The translations under genes and the position numbers were made by a program. From contig NZ_SRXT01000008.1 in the NCBI RefSeq assembly GCF_004792685.1, positions 124,001-188,000 of the forward strand: a stretch of DNA of 64,000 nucleotides, read 5' to 3'. Below, piece by piece: positions 26,370 through 34,094 of this stretch. The notes under the pieces were generated by a model. It saw only the letters and a list, made by a program, of their open reading frames with translations, had not been told where the DNA came from and made no database searches. Every line of letters begins with the position of its first letter. Positions within the stretch are counted from its first letter, which is position 1. Source of the DNA: Sphingomonas gei (GTDB taxonomy: Bacteria; Pseudomonadota; Alphaproteobacteria; Sphingomonadales; Sphingomonadaceae).

Positions 26370-27085
26370 GCCGCCGCGCCTGTGCAGCTCCCGATACGAT
26401 AGCCCACGCCGGCGCGCGTCTCGATCACGTCGGTGCCACCGACGCCGGCGAACTTGCCGCGCAGATTGCGGATATGGCTGTCGATCGTCCGATCCGTAAC
26501 GGCGAAGCCGGGGCCGTGAAGCCGGTCGATGATCGCATCGCGGCTGAATACCTTGGCAGGCATCACCGCGAGCGTACGCAGGATCGAGAATTCGGTGACG
26601 GTGAGCGCGATCTCGGCGCCCGCCCAGGTCGCGCGCCAAGCATCGACATCGAGCGCCAGCCGGCCATGCTCGATCCGCCGTCCTTCGTCCGTCGCGGGCG
26701 GCTTCGCGCTCGCCCGCCGCAGGATCGCCATCGACCGCGCGACCACTTCGCGCGGAGAGAACGGCTTGACGACATAATCGTCGGCACCGAGCTCGATACC
26801 GAGCACCCGGTCGATCTCGTCGTCGCGCGACGACAGGAACAGTATCGGCAAGTCGCCGGCGGCGCGCAGCCGCCGGCACGTTTCGAGCCCATCCATCCTG
26901 GGCATGTTGATGTCGAGCACCACCAGATCGACGCGCTGCTTGTCAACCAGATCGAGCACCGCCTCGCCGTCACCGGCCTCGATCGTGTCGAGCCCGGCCT
27001 TGGCAAAGGCGAAGGCGAGCAACTGCCGGATGTGCGGGTCGTCGTCGGCGATCAGGATGGTGCGCGGCATGGGGCACATGATCAT
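26366..27085 (-). CDS. OmpR-family response regulator
   Basis: 239 residues. The receiver domain (about 9-120) carries acidic residues IADDDPH, phosphoacceptor D58 (VVLDINMPRMDG), the Ser/Thr switch FLSSRDDE and Lys in YVVKPFSPRE. The winged-helix DNA-binding domain (about 140-235) has ALTVTEFSILRTLA and the terminal DVIETRAGVGYRI. The ATG at 27085 overlaps the stop of the DUF4173 gene (ATGA); an internal ATG at 27070 (MPRTILIADDD) would also fit the family. The gene is translationally coupled on both sides, so DUF4173 protein, regulator and kinase form one unit. Confidence 0.92.
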   Translation of the reverse strand: MIMCPMPRTILIADDDPHIRQLLAFAFAKAGLDTIEAGDGEAVLDLVDKQRVDLVVLDINMPRMDGLETCRRLRAAGDLPILFLSSRDDEIDRVLGIELGADDYVVKPFSPREVVARSMAILRRASAKPPATDEGRRIEHGRLALDVDAWRATWAGAEIALTVTEFSILRTLAVMPAKVFSRDAIIDRLHGPGFAVTDRTIDSHIRNLRGKFAGVGGTDVIETRAGVGYRIGSCTGAAA

Positions 27086-28695
27086 TGCGCAGCCTCGTTC
27101 GTCAATGCCGGCCGTGGCAGGATCTGCTCAGCGACCGAGGGCGCGGGCGTGGCGGGTTCGACCGGGGGCGCGGGCTCCGGCGCGGGCGGCGGCAGAAGCG
27201 CACCGTCGCAACCCCGGCCAGCCGGGCCTCGCGATGGCGATGCGGGCAGCTTGCCTGCGGCGAGCATCGAGCGAACCTGTCGCAGCCGGCGCGAATTCCG
27301 CCACGTCCATTCGCCCCCCGATTGCCCGTCGATCATCTCAACCAGCACTTCATGGCGGACCCAAGCGACACGCTCGGCGAAATCGGGCTTCAGATCGAGG
27401 CGCAATTCGAGCGCGACCAGCGAAGTCAACGCCGACGGGCCGAGCTCGCGGAGATAGCATAGATCGAGCGCCGCCCCCTTGCCTCCGACCTCTCGCGCAT
27501 GGCGGATATTCCACGCCGCGGAAGTCGAGCCAAGATCTGCCATCGTGCATCCCAGCAGGACCAGCAACGCGGCACCGGCATTGGCGTTGATCAACCATGC
27601 CGCGCTGCGGCCGCGCAACATCCTCCAGACGATCAGTACCAGGCCGAGCGCCACGAGTGCCATCCAGATCAGGGCTGCAATGCGCAGACCGGTCAGCGAA
27701 TAGACTTCGATATAATCGACAGTACGGAGGATGCTGGAAGCAACGAGAAATACGTTCTGCGCGATCCACAGCACTACCAACCGCCGGATCGCCGGAATTG
27801 CTGCCGTGGACGAGCCGGGGCGGAGCGCGACGAGAACGAACAGGCCGGCAAGCAGCGCCGTGACGATCAGGGGATAGGCGCCGCGATGGGCATAATCGGC
27901 CAGCGTCACCCCCTCGGGCAACGGCGCGCCGCTCCACAGAAAGGCGAGATCGAGGCCGTTCTGCACTGCGAACAGCACATTGAACATCAGCAAGGCAAGC
28001 AGCACCGATCCGGTCGAGACACCGGGAAGTAGCAACGGCGCACCGGTCGAGGGTGCGAACGTTGGAAGATTGACCCGGCGCGGGCGCAACGTCGCCCAGA
28101 CCGTTGTTGCGATCATCACCCAGAATACGAACCGGCCGATCGCTTCATCGTCGAAGCGCGGCGCACCGATGCGGTAGAGCGCATCGCCGATCACCGGGTT
28201 CGCGCTGGCGAACAAAGCGAGGAACATTGCGCCGCCGATCAGCGGCAGCGGCAGCAGCGGGAGGATACGCTGCTTCGGCAAATTCCGGCCCAGCGGCCCG
28301 CGCAGCCGCAACATATCGTGCCAGGGGCCGACGAGGCTGGTGGTTCCGTGCAGGATCAGCCGGAGCACCCAGCGCCCGGCATGATCGAAGCCGGCACTGC
28401 GGGGCAGCAACACCATCATCGTCAGGCAGGTCCAGAACAGCACCATGGCGCACATTCCGGGCGCATCAAGCAGCGGCACCGCCAGCAGCAATGCCCCGGC
28501 GGCGGCCATCCAGCTGCGGCGGTCGCGCCAAACCGTCGGGGTCAGCGCCAGCGTCGCGGCCGTCCAAGCCAGCGCAAACAAGCCGAGCGTGGAGCCGACC
28601 CCCTTGGGCACCCAGAACAGCCAGTCCGCCAGCCCGACCAACGCGGCCGCTGCCACGGCCTTGGCGATGAAGCTCGATGATATTCGCGACCGCAT
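27082..28695 (-). CDS. DUF4173 family polytopic membrane protein
   Basis: 537 residues. About 11-12 hydrophobic segments fill residues 10-425, for example VGLADWLFWVPKG, LPLPLIGGAMFLALFA and IAALIWMALVALGLVLIVW, with the family-typical loops TTSLVGPWHDM and AYPLIVTALLAGLFVLVALRPGS. A cytoplasmic or periplasmic proline-rich tail (about 470-537) follows. The function of DUF4173 proteins is unknown. Here the gene is the first of a coupled operon with a response regulator and sensor kinase, so the protein may take part in signal sensing or be the controlled output. Confidence 0.8.
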   Translation of the reverse strand: MRSRISSSFIAKAVAAAALVGLADWLFWVPKGVGSTLGLFALAWTAATLALTPTVWRDRRSWMAAAGALLLAVPLLDAPGMCAMVLFWTCLTMMVLLPRSAGFDHAGRWVLRLILHGTTSLVGPWHDMLRLRGPLGRNLPKQRILPLLPLPLIGGAMFLALFASANPVIGDALYRIGAPRFDDEAIGRFVFWVMIATTVWATLRPRRVNLPTFAPSTGAPLLLPGVSTGSVLLALLMFNVLFAVQNGLDLAFLWSGAPLPEGVTLADYAHRGAYPLIVTALLAGLFVLVALRPGSSTAAIPAIRRLVVLWIAQNVFLVASSILRTVDYIEVYSLTGLRIAALIWMALVALGLVLIVWRMLRGRSAAWLINANAGAALLVLLGCTMADLGSTSAAWNIRHAREVGGKGAALDLCYLRELGPSALTSLVALELRLDLKPDFAERVAWVRHEVLVEMIDGQSGGEWTWRNSRRLRQVRSMLAAGKLPASPSRGPAGRGCDGALLPPPAPEPAPPVEPATPAPSVAEQILPRPALTNEAAQ

Positions 28696-28800
28696 GGAAA
28701 GCTCCCATTGTCTGGGTGCCTTCTCGCTCGGCGATGTGCCGATCGCGCGGTGGTCCTCGTCAGCCTATGGCGCGCTTCCCGTGCAGATCCGGTGCAGAGC

Positions 28801-30174
28801 TCAGTGGACCGAAGTTGCCGCTTCCCGCCGCAGGATCGGCGCACGCCCCGCGAGGAACGCGAACACGCACAAGGCCAGATAGCAGGCCGCAGGCACGATC
28901 AGCGCGAAGGCATAGCCGTTCCCGTCGGACACCGCGCCGACAAGCAGCGGCAGCAACGCGCCGCCGACGATCGCGGTGCAGAGCAGGCCCGACGTCGACT
29001 CCACCGTTCCCGTCGAGCGCTCGAGGGTCAGCGTGAAGATCACAGGGAACATGATCGAATTGAACAGACCGATCGACAGCGCGACGAAGCCCGCGGTCAC
29101 CCCGCCGACGGCGAAGACGTAGAAGCACATCGCCGACGCGATCGCAGTGAACAACGCCAGCAGCAGATGCGCGCGGACCACCGCGAGCAGCCCCGAGCCG
29201 ATCGCACGGCCGACCATCGCGCCGAGCCAATAGAGCGCGACTGCCTTGCCGGCTTCCTGCAGCGAAACCCCGGGCACCCCGTCGCTGCCCATCAGATAGC
29301 CGAGCACCGGCACGCCGAACGCCGCATCCGAATGCCCCCACACACTGTTGTCGTTGAGCAAAAGCGCCATCTGGGTGCCGATCGACACCTCTGCGCCGAC
29401 ATAAAGGAAGATCGCCAGACCGCCGAACAAGGCCCAGCGCGAGTTGAGCGCAGAGAACAGGCCGGCTGTGGAAGCGACCGGCGGAGCGGCGTCGGTAACC
29501 ACACGGCGGCTGAGCCAGAAGAACAATGCCAGCGCCGCGATCAAGCCGCAGATCCACAGATAGGCCGAATCGATCCCGGCAAGCGCATTGGCGCGGACCG
29601 CGTCGGTGATCACCTCGCCCGTCTTGACCTCGACGCCCTTGAGAAACAGGTGCGCGCCGAGCAGCGGCCCGAGAAAGGTGCCGAACGAATTGAAGGTCTG
29701 GCTGAGCGTCAGGCGGAGGTGGCTGCGCCGCGGATCGCCGAGCGCGGCGGCGAGCGGATTGGCGGCGACCTGCAGAATGGTGATCCCGCTGGCGAGGATG
29801 AACAGCCCGAGCAGCACCAGGGTGAACACCGCGAGGTTGGCCGCGGCAAGCATCACCAGGCATCCGGCGATCATCAGCCCCAGGGCGATCAGGATCGTCG
29901 GGATCGATTTGGCACGCGACAGCAAGGCGGCCGCTGGAAAAGAGACGAGGCCGTAGGCGATGAAGAACGCAAACGCTGCGGCCTGCGCCTGCAGATTGGT
30001 CAGCGTGAAGATCCCCTTCACCGACGCGACCAGCGGGTCGATCAGCGAGGTGATGAACCCCCAGGCGAAGAACAATGTCGTCACCGCGGCGAATGCCAGC
30101 GTGGTGCTCCGGGAGCTCGATCGCGCCAAGGCCTTATCCTTCCTGATGCCGCGAGCGCCGCTTCGTGCCCGCAT
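28801..30174 (-). CDS. FucP-type MFS sugar transporter
   Basis: 457 residues, 12 predicted membrane helices. It belongs to the fucose/glucose/galactose:H+ symporter group: FFAWGFITSLIDPLV in helix 1, FFIAYGLVSFPAAALLSRAKS, GITILQVAANPLAAALGDPRRSHLRLTLSQTFNSFGTFLGPLLG, and the C-half motifs. It would import a monosaccharide, most likely one released by the neighbouring glycosidases (mannose is the obvious candidate). Two starts are possible: ATG 30174 with a weak ribosome site, or TTG 30129, which has an excellent AGGAAGGA 6-7 nt upstream and removes a basic 15-residue extension. It follows the ROK kinase gene by 48 nt. Confidence 0.9.
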   Translation of the reverse strand: MRARSGARGIRKDKALARSSSRSTTLAFAAVTTLFFAWGFITSLIDPLVASVKGIFTLTNLQAQAAAFAFFIAYGLVSFPAAALLSRAKSIPTILIALGLMIAGCLVMLAAANLAVFTLVLLGLFILASGITILQVAANPLAAALGDPRRSHLRLTLSQTFNSFGTFLGPLLGAHLFLKGVEVKTGEVITDAVRANALAGIDSAYLWICGLIAALALFFWLSRRVVTDAAPPVASTAGLFSALNSRWALFGGLAIFLYVGAEVSIGTQMALLLNDNSVWGHSDAAFGVPVLGYLMGSDGVPGVSLQEAGKAVALYWLGAMVGRAIGSGLLAVVRAHLLLALFTAIASAMCFYVFAVGGVTAGFVALSIGLFNSIMFPVIFTLTLERSTGTVESTSGLLCTAIVGGALLPLLVGAVSDGNGYAFALIVPAACYLALCVFAFLAGRAPILRREAATSVH

Positions 30175-30222
30175 TTCTTATGTTTGATTGGCTAATTCGC
30201 ACGGCTTTGCCCAATTGGCGAG

Positions 30223-31170
30223 TCATGCCGCGTCCACCGCGGCTGCGGCCAGTGCAATCGAGCCGAGCGGCCCCGCCATGTCGCCGAGCGCAGGTTCGGT
30301 CACGTAATGCCCGCCCTCGGGCATCTGCATATAGCCGTTGAGGCTTTCGAGCAGCCGTTGCTCTATCCGCCCGAGAAGATGCGGCTGGGCAGTGAGCACC
30401 CCGCCGCCGATCGCGATCCGCCGCGGTGCCGCGCCGCAGACCAGCGCATGCGCCATCGCCGCGATATAGCCGACGATCGGTTCCCAGACCGGATCGTCCT
30501 CGGCGAGTTCGCGGACCGTGCGGCCGGCAAGGCGCGACACCAGGGCCGAACCCGAGGCCAGGCCCTCGACGCAATCATCGTGAAAACTGCAGACGCTGGG
30601 ATAGGTGTCCGAAGCGAGGCGCGGTACGCGCATATGACCCCATTCGCCATGTGCGAACCCGCGGGTCGGCCGGCCATGCACGACCAGCCCGACGCCGACG
30701 CCGGTGCCGATCGTGACATAAGCGAAGTCGTCCATTCCCTTTCCGCAGCCCCAGGCGATCTCGGCCAGTGCCGCGCCGTTGACGTCGGTGTCGAAGCCGA
30801 CCGGAACGTCGAAGGGCGCCGAGAGCACGCCGCGGACATCGGTTCCCGGCCAGCGCGGCTTGTTGGTCGCCAGGATCTGGCCGTAGCGCGGCGAGCGCGG
30901 GTCGAGTTCGATCGGGCCGAACGAAGCGATTCCGAGCGCAGCAAACCCGACTCCCTGGTGCCATTCGTGCAGCACCTCGAGCAACGCCGGGAGCGTCTCT
31001 GCGGGGCTGGTGGTCGGGACGGTGCGCTGGTCGAGCACGTGATCGGGCCCGAAGGCGAGCGTGCACACGCATTTGGTGCCGCCCAGCTCGACGCCCGCAA
31101 AGGGCCGTTCGCCCGCCGCCGCGCCGTCCGATACGCCTACTCCGCCGGACGACGGCAAACCGTTGGACAT
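30223..31170 (-). CDS. ROK-family sugar kinase (fructokinase/mannokinase type)
   Basis: 315 residues from ATG 31170, preceded by GGAGGGGG. ROK features: N-terminal phosphate loop FAGVELGGTKCVCTL, catalytic Asp region FDTDVNGAALAE, GTGVGVGLVVHG, and the zinc site HGEWGHMRVPR...CSFHDDCVEGLASG typical of the fructokinase/mannokinase subgroup. It phosphorylates a hexose at C6 with ATP. In a locus with four alpha-mannosidase genes, mannose is the best guess, giving mannose-6-phosphate. It is followed by the FucP-type transporter on the same strand and is divergent from the sugar porter gene. Confidence 0.88.
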   Translation of the reverse strand: MSNGLPSSGGVGVSDGAAAGERPFAGVELGGTKCVCTLAFGPDHVLDQRTVPTTSPAETLPALLEVLHEWHQGVGFAALGIASFGPIELDPRSPRYGQILATNKPRWPGTDVRGVLSAPFDVPVGFDTDVNGAALAEIAWGCGKGMDDFAYVTIGTGVGVGLVVHGRPTRGFAHGEWGHMRVPRLASDTYPSVCSFHDDCVEGLASGSALVSRLAGRTVRELAEDDPVWEPIVGYIAAMAHALVCGAAPRRIAIGGGVLTAQPHLLGRIEQRLLESLNGYMQMPEGGHYVTEPALGDMAGPLGSIALAAAAVDAA

Positions 31171-31210
31171 TCCCCCTCCATTCGCGGCTATTGTCCGCCT
31201 GAGAATCCTT

Positions 31211-31225
31211 GGGCTTGTACAGCCC
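31211..31225. promoter_or_regulatory. Candidate operator in the divergent kinase/porter promoter region
   Basis: GGGCTTGTACAGCCC is an inverted repeat (GGGC...GCCC around TGTACA) in the 111-nt divergent spacer. A longer AT-rich stretch (31230-31258, TTAATAATCCAAATTTC...) follows, which is unusual in this G+C-rich sequence and likely contains the promoters. Confidence 0.4.
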
Positions 31226-31281
31226 GTCGACCGCATTAATAATCCAAATTTCATAATTCAATGGCCGAGGAGAGGATTGCG

Positions 31282-32610
31282 ATGAGTGCAACCAACGCCA
31301 AGCTGAACCCATCGGCGATTATCGCCGCCAGCCTCGCCGGGCTTTTGTTCGGATTCGACACCGCGGTGATCGCGGGCGTGACCGATGCACTGCGCGGCAC
31401 GTTCGCGCTTTCGCCGGCACAGCTCGGGGCCGCGGTATCGGCTGCGTTGATCGGGACGTTGGTCGGCGCGCTCGGCGCGGGCGGCCCCGGCGACAGGTAT
31501 GGCAGCCGCAATATCCTGCTGTGGATCGCCGTCGCCTATATCGTTTCGGCGCTCGGCTCGGCGCTGAGCAGTGGCCTCGCCATGCTGGTCGCCTTCCGCT
31601 TTCTCGGTGGGCTGGCAATCGGAGGGTCGTCGGTGCTGGCGCCGGTGTACATCGCCGAAGTCAGCCCTCCCGCGCGCCGCGGCATGCTCGTCGGCTTCTT
31701 CCAGCTGAGTATCGTGCTCGGCATCCTTGGCGCCTATGTCAGCAATTTCGTGATCGGGCAGGCCACTGACGGCGAACTGGCATGGCGGCTGAAGCTGGGC
31801 GTCGCCGCGGCGCCTGCGATTCTCTTTCTGGTCCTGATGCTGCGGGTGCCGCAAAGTCCGCGCTGGCTTTTTCATCGCGGACGGACCGGCGAGGCGAAGG
31901 AGGCGCTCGAGACGCTATCGATGGGCGATCCCGATACGCTGTTCGCCCAATTCGCCCAAGGCGCCACCGCGCCGGGCGACGCCAGACTGCGCTGGAGCGT
32001 GCACCGCCGCCCGATCCTGCTCGCAATTGGGCTCGCCATGTTCAACCAGCTCTCGGGCATCAACGCGATCCTCTATTATCTCGGCGACATCTTCGCCGCG
32101 GCGGGCTTCGACACCGTCTCCGCCGACTTGCAGGCGGTGGCGATCGGCGTGGCCAACCTCGCCGCGACTTTGCTCGGCATGGCGATCATCGACCGGGTCG
32201 GCCGCAAACCGTTGCTGCTCGTCGGCGCGTTCGGCACCGCTGCCGCGCTCGCCGCCGTCGCGCTCATCTATTCGACCGGGCAGGGGCAGGCATTGCTGCT
32301 CCCCGCGCTGATCGGCTTCATCCTGTTCTTCGCCATCTCGCAAGGCGCCGTCATCTGGGTCTACCTGTCCGAGATATTCCCGACCGCAGTCCGGGCTCGC
32401 GGCCAGTCGCTGGGCAGCGCGACACATTGGGGGATGAATGCGCTGATCGCTTTTGGCTTTCCCGTCGTGGCGCAATATACCCAGGCACTGCCATTCTGGC
32501 TGTTCGCCGGCGCGATGCTGGTGCAGGCTGGCGTGATCTGGCGCTACTTCCCCGAAACCCGCGGGGTTGCGCTGGAGACGATGGAACGGACAGTCGAGGG
32601 CCGAGAATGA
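31282..32610 (+). CDS. Sugar porter family MFS transporter
   Basis: 442 residues, 12 helices. Signatures of the sugar porter family: GLLFGFDTAVIAGV in helix 1, loop GDRYGSRNILL, RFLGGLAIGGSSVLAPVYIAEVSPPARRG, central RVPQSPRWLF, second-half NQLSGINAILYY and DRVGRKPLLL, and the final PETRGVALE. It would import a hexose with protons. The ATG at 31282 (MSATNAKLNPS) is preferred because AGGAGAGGA lies 5-6 nt upstream; the in-frame ATG at 31261 has no ribosome site. The ROK regulator gene follows after 31 nt. Confidence 0.92.
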   Translation: MSATNAKLNPSAIIAASLAGLLFGFDTAVIAGVTDALRGTFALSPAQLGAAVSAALIGTLVGALGAGGPGDRYGSRNILLWIAVAYIVSALGSALSSGLAMLVAFRFLGGLAIGGSSVLAPVYIAEVSPPARRGMLVGFFQLSIVLGILGAYVSNFVIGQATDGELAWRLKLGVAAAPAILFLVLMLRVPQSPRWLFHRGRTGEAKEALETLSMGDPDTLFAQFAQGATAPGDARLRWSVHRRPILLAIGLAMFNQLSGINAILYYLGDIFAAAGFDTVSADLQAVAIGVANLAATLLGMAIIDRVGRKPLLLVGAFGTAAALAAVALIYSTGQGQALLLPALIGFILFFAISQGAVIWVYLSEIFPTAVRARGQSLGSATHWGMNALIAFGFPVVAQYTQALPFWLFAGAMLVQAGVIWRYFPETRGVALETMERTVEGRE

Positions 32611-32626
32611 CACGCTTGAAGATGAT

Positions 32627-32640
32627 TGATAGCGCTACCG
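32627..32640 (+). promoter_or_regulatory. LacI-type operator (TAGCGCTA core) at the ROK regulator start
   Basis: TGATAGCGCTACCG is near-palindromic with core TAGCGCTA (32630-32637), two bases before the ATG at 32642. The pattern closely resembles TGGTAGCGCTACCA-type sites of LacI-family sugar repressors in Caulobacter and relatives. It occupies the place of the ribosome-binding site, and no Shine-Dalgarno sequence is visible. Confidence 0.5.
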
Positions 32641-32641
32641 C

Positions 32642-33841
32642 ATGACGGCCACGACGACCCGCACCCGCCCCCGCCTTTCCGGCACCAATCTCGAGCGCGC
32701 CGCCGACCACAACCAGCGCGTGACGCTTCACGCGATTCGCGTGCTCGGGCCGCTTACCCGCGTCGAGCTCGCCGGGATCACCGGTCTGACCGGACCCGCG
32801 ATCGCCAACATCACCAAGCGGCTGCTTCAGGACGGGCTCATCGACGAAGCCGGGCAGCGCCGCGGCGGCCGCGGTCAGCCGCCGACCAAGCTCGTGGTGC
32901 GGCCCGATGCGTGTTACTCGATCGGCGTCAATATCGACCGCGATCATATCACGATCGTGCTCGTCGACTTCTCGGGCGAGACGCTGATGCGCGTCTCCGA
33001 GGAAGTCGACTTCGCGCTGCCCGATCACGTCCGCGGACTGTATCGGCGCTCGATCAAGAACATGCTGCGCAAGGCCAAGGTGGATATCGCCAAGGTCGTC
33101 GGGCTCGGGATCGCGATCCCCGACGATCTCGGGCTGGTCGACCTGCCGGGGCGGCCCGCCGACTATGCGACCTGGGACAGCGTCAACATCGCCGAGCTGT
33201 TCCGCGAGCCGCTCAATTTGCCCACCTTCGTCGAGAACGACGCTGCTGCCGCGGCGATGGGCGAGATGCAATTGGGGCTCGGGCATACCAACAACAGCTT
33301 CTTCTACATCCTGATCTCGTCGGGTCTCGGCGGCGGGCTGGTCGTCGACGGCTCCTATCTGCGCGGTGCCGACGGACGCAGCGGCGAGCTGGGCTTCATG
33401 CGGGCCGCCGATGGCGCGGCGCCCGGCGAGCAGGTCCAGCAGATGGTCTCGCTGTCGGGGCTGGCACGGCATCTCGAGCAGAACGGCTGCAGCCTCGACG
33501 ACGTGATGGGCGACGCCGATCCGGACGCGGCGGCCAAGGCCTGCGTCGCCGCCTGGCTCGAAGACGCAGCGCTGCGGCTCACTGTGCCGCTCGACGCGAT
33601 CAACTGCCTGATCAACCCCGCCGCGGTGCTGGTCGGTGGACGGCTGCCGACCGCGTTGCTCGAACGGCTGGCCGAGCGCGCCAACGAACTGATGCAGGAG
33701 CGTGCGGGAATGCTCCCGACGGTGGCGCCGGTGATACGCGCGGCATTGTCCGAAGACGCCCCCGCGGTCGGCGCGGCGATCCTGCCGTTCAGCCATTTCC
33801 TGCTGCCCAAACAGGCGGCCTTGTGGAAGGCTTCCGCTTGA
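32642..33841 (+). CDS. ROK-family transcriptional repressor (NagC/XylR-like)
   Basis: 399 residues. An N-terminal winged helix-turn-helix (about 22-80: RVTLHAIRVLGPLTRVELAGITGLTGPAIANITKRLL) precedes a ROK sugar-binding domain (about 95-390) with ISSGLGGGLVVDG and the conserved GRSGELGFM. The cysteine cluster that binds zinc in NagC/Mlc is absent. It probably binds a sugar or sugar phosphate and represses the surrounding glycan-use genes. It is in one unit with the sugar porter and faces the GH92 operon tail to tail. Confidence 0.9.
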   Translation: MTATTTRTRPRLSGTNLERAADHNQRVTLHAIRVLGPLTRVELAGITGLTGPAIANITKRLLQDGLIDEAGQRRGGRGQPPTKLVVRPDACYSIGVNIDRDHITIVLVDFSGETLMRVSEEVDFALPDHVRGLYRRSIKNMLRKAKVDIAKVVGLGIAIPDDLGLVDLPGRPADYATWDSVNIAELFREPLNLPTFVENDAAAAAMGEMQLGLGHTNNSFFYILISSGLGGGLVVDGSYLRGADGRSGELGFMRAADGAAPGEQVQQMVSLSGLARHLEQNGCSLDDVMGDADPDAAAKACVAAWLEDAALRLTVPLDAINCLINPAAVLVGGRLPTALLERLAERANELMQERAGMLPTVAPVIRAALSEDAPAVGAAILPFSHFLLPKQAALWKASA

Positions 33842-33849
33842 CCCGACGC

Positions 33850-33894
33850 CCAACCAAAGGGTTGGCGAGTTCGGCGGCCCAACCTTTTGGTTGG
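33850..33894. terminator. Two tandem hairpins between the convergent ROK regulator and GH92 operon
   Basis: CCAACC-AAAG-GGTTGG (33850-33865) and CCAACC-TTTT-GGTTGG (33879-33894) are perfect 6-bp stems with 4-nt loops and the same arms. They lie just after the regulator stop and between two convergent operons, so a bidirectional terminator role is likely, though no long T run follows. Confidence 0.5.
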
Positions 33895-33939
33895 CTGAGA
33901 AAAGCACGGATTTACGTGGGTCTTGCCGTTTAGAGGGCC

Positions 33940-33983
33940 GAGTCAACTTTCGGTCGCTTGACTCGTTTGCGCATGTGCGAGTC
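33940..33983. other. Cluster of three GANTC sites in the convergent spacer
   Basis: GAGTC (33940), GACTC (33960) and GAGTC (33979) occur within 44 nt, all inside the larger word GAGTCAA or its complement TTGACTC. The 11-mer CGAGTCAACTT here also occurs in the spacer upstream of mccA. The rest of 33842-34094 shows no gene. Confidence 0.5.
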
Positions 33984-34094
33984 AATCGGTGGATCGATAT
34001 GCGGGGTGCTGCGCGCTTGCCCATGCGGCGAACGAAAGCAGAACATTTCCTACATTTCCAGCATTATTCCCTGTCCCTCGGGAGACGGAGATTG

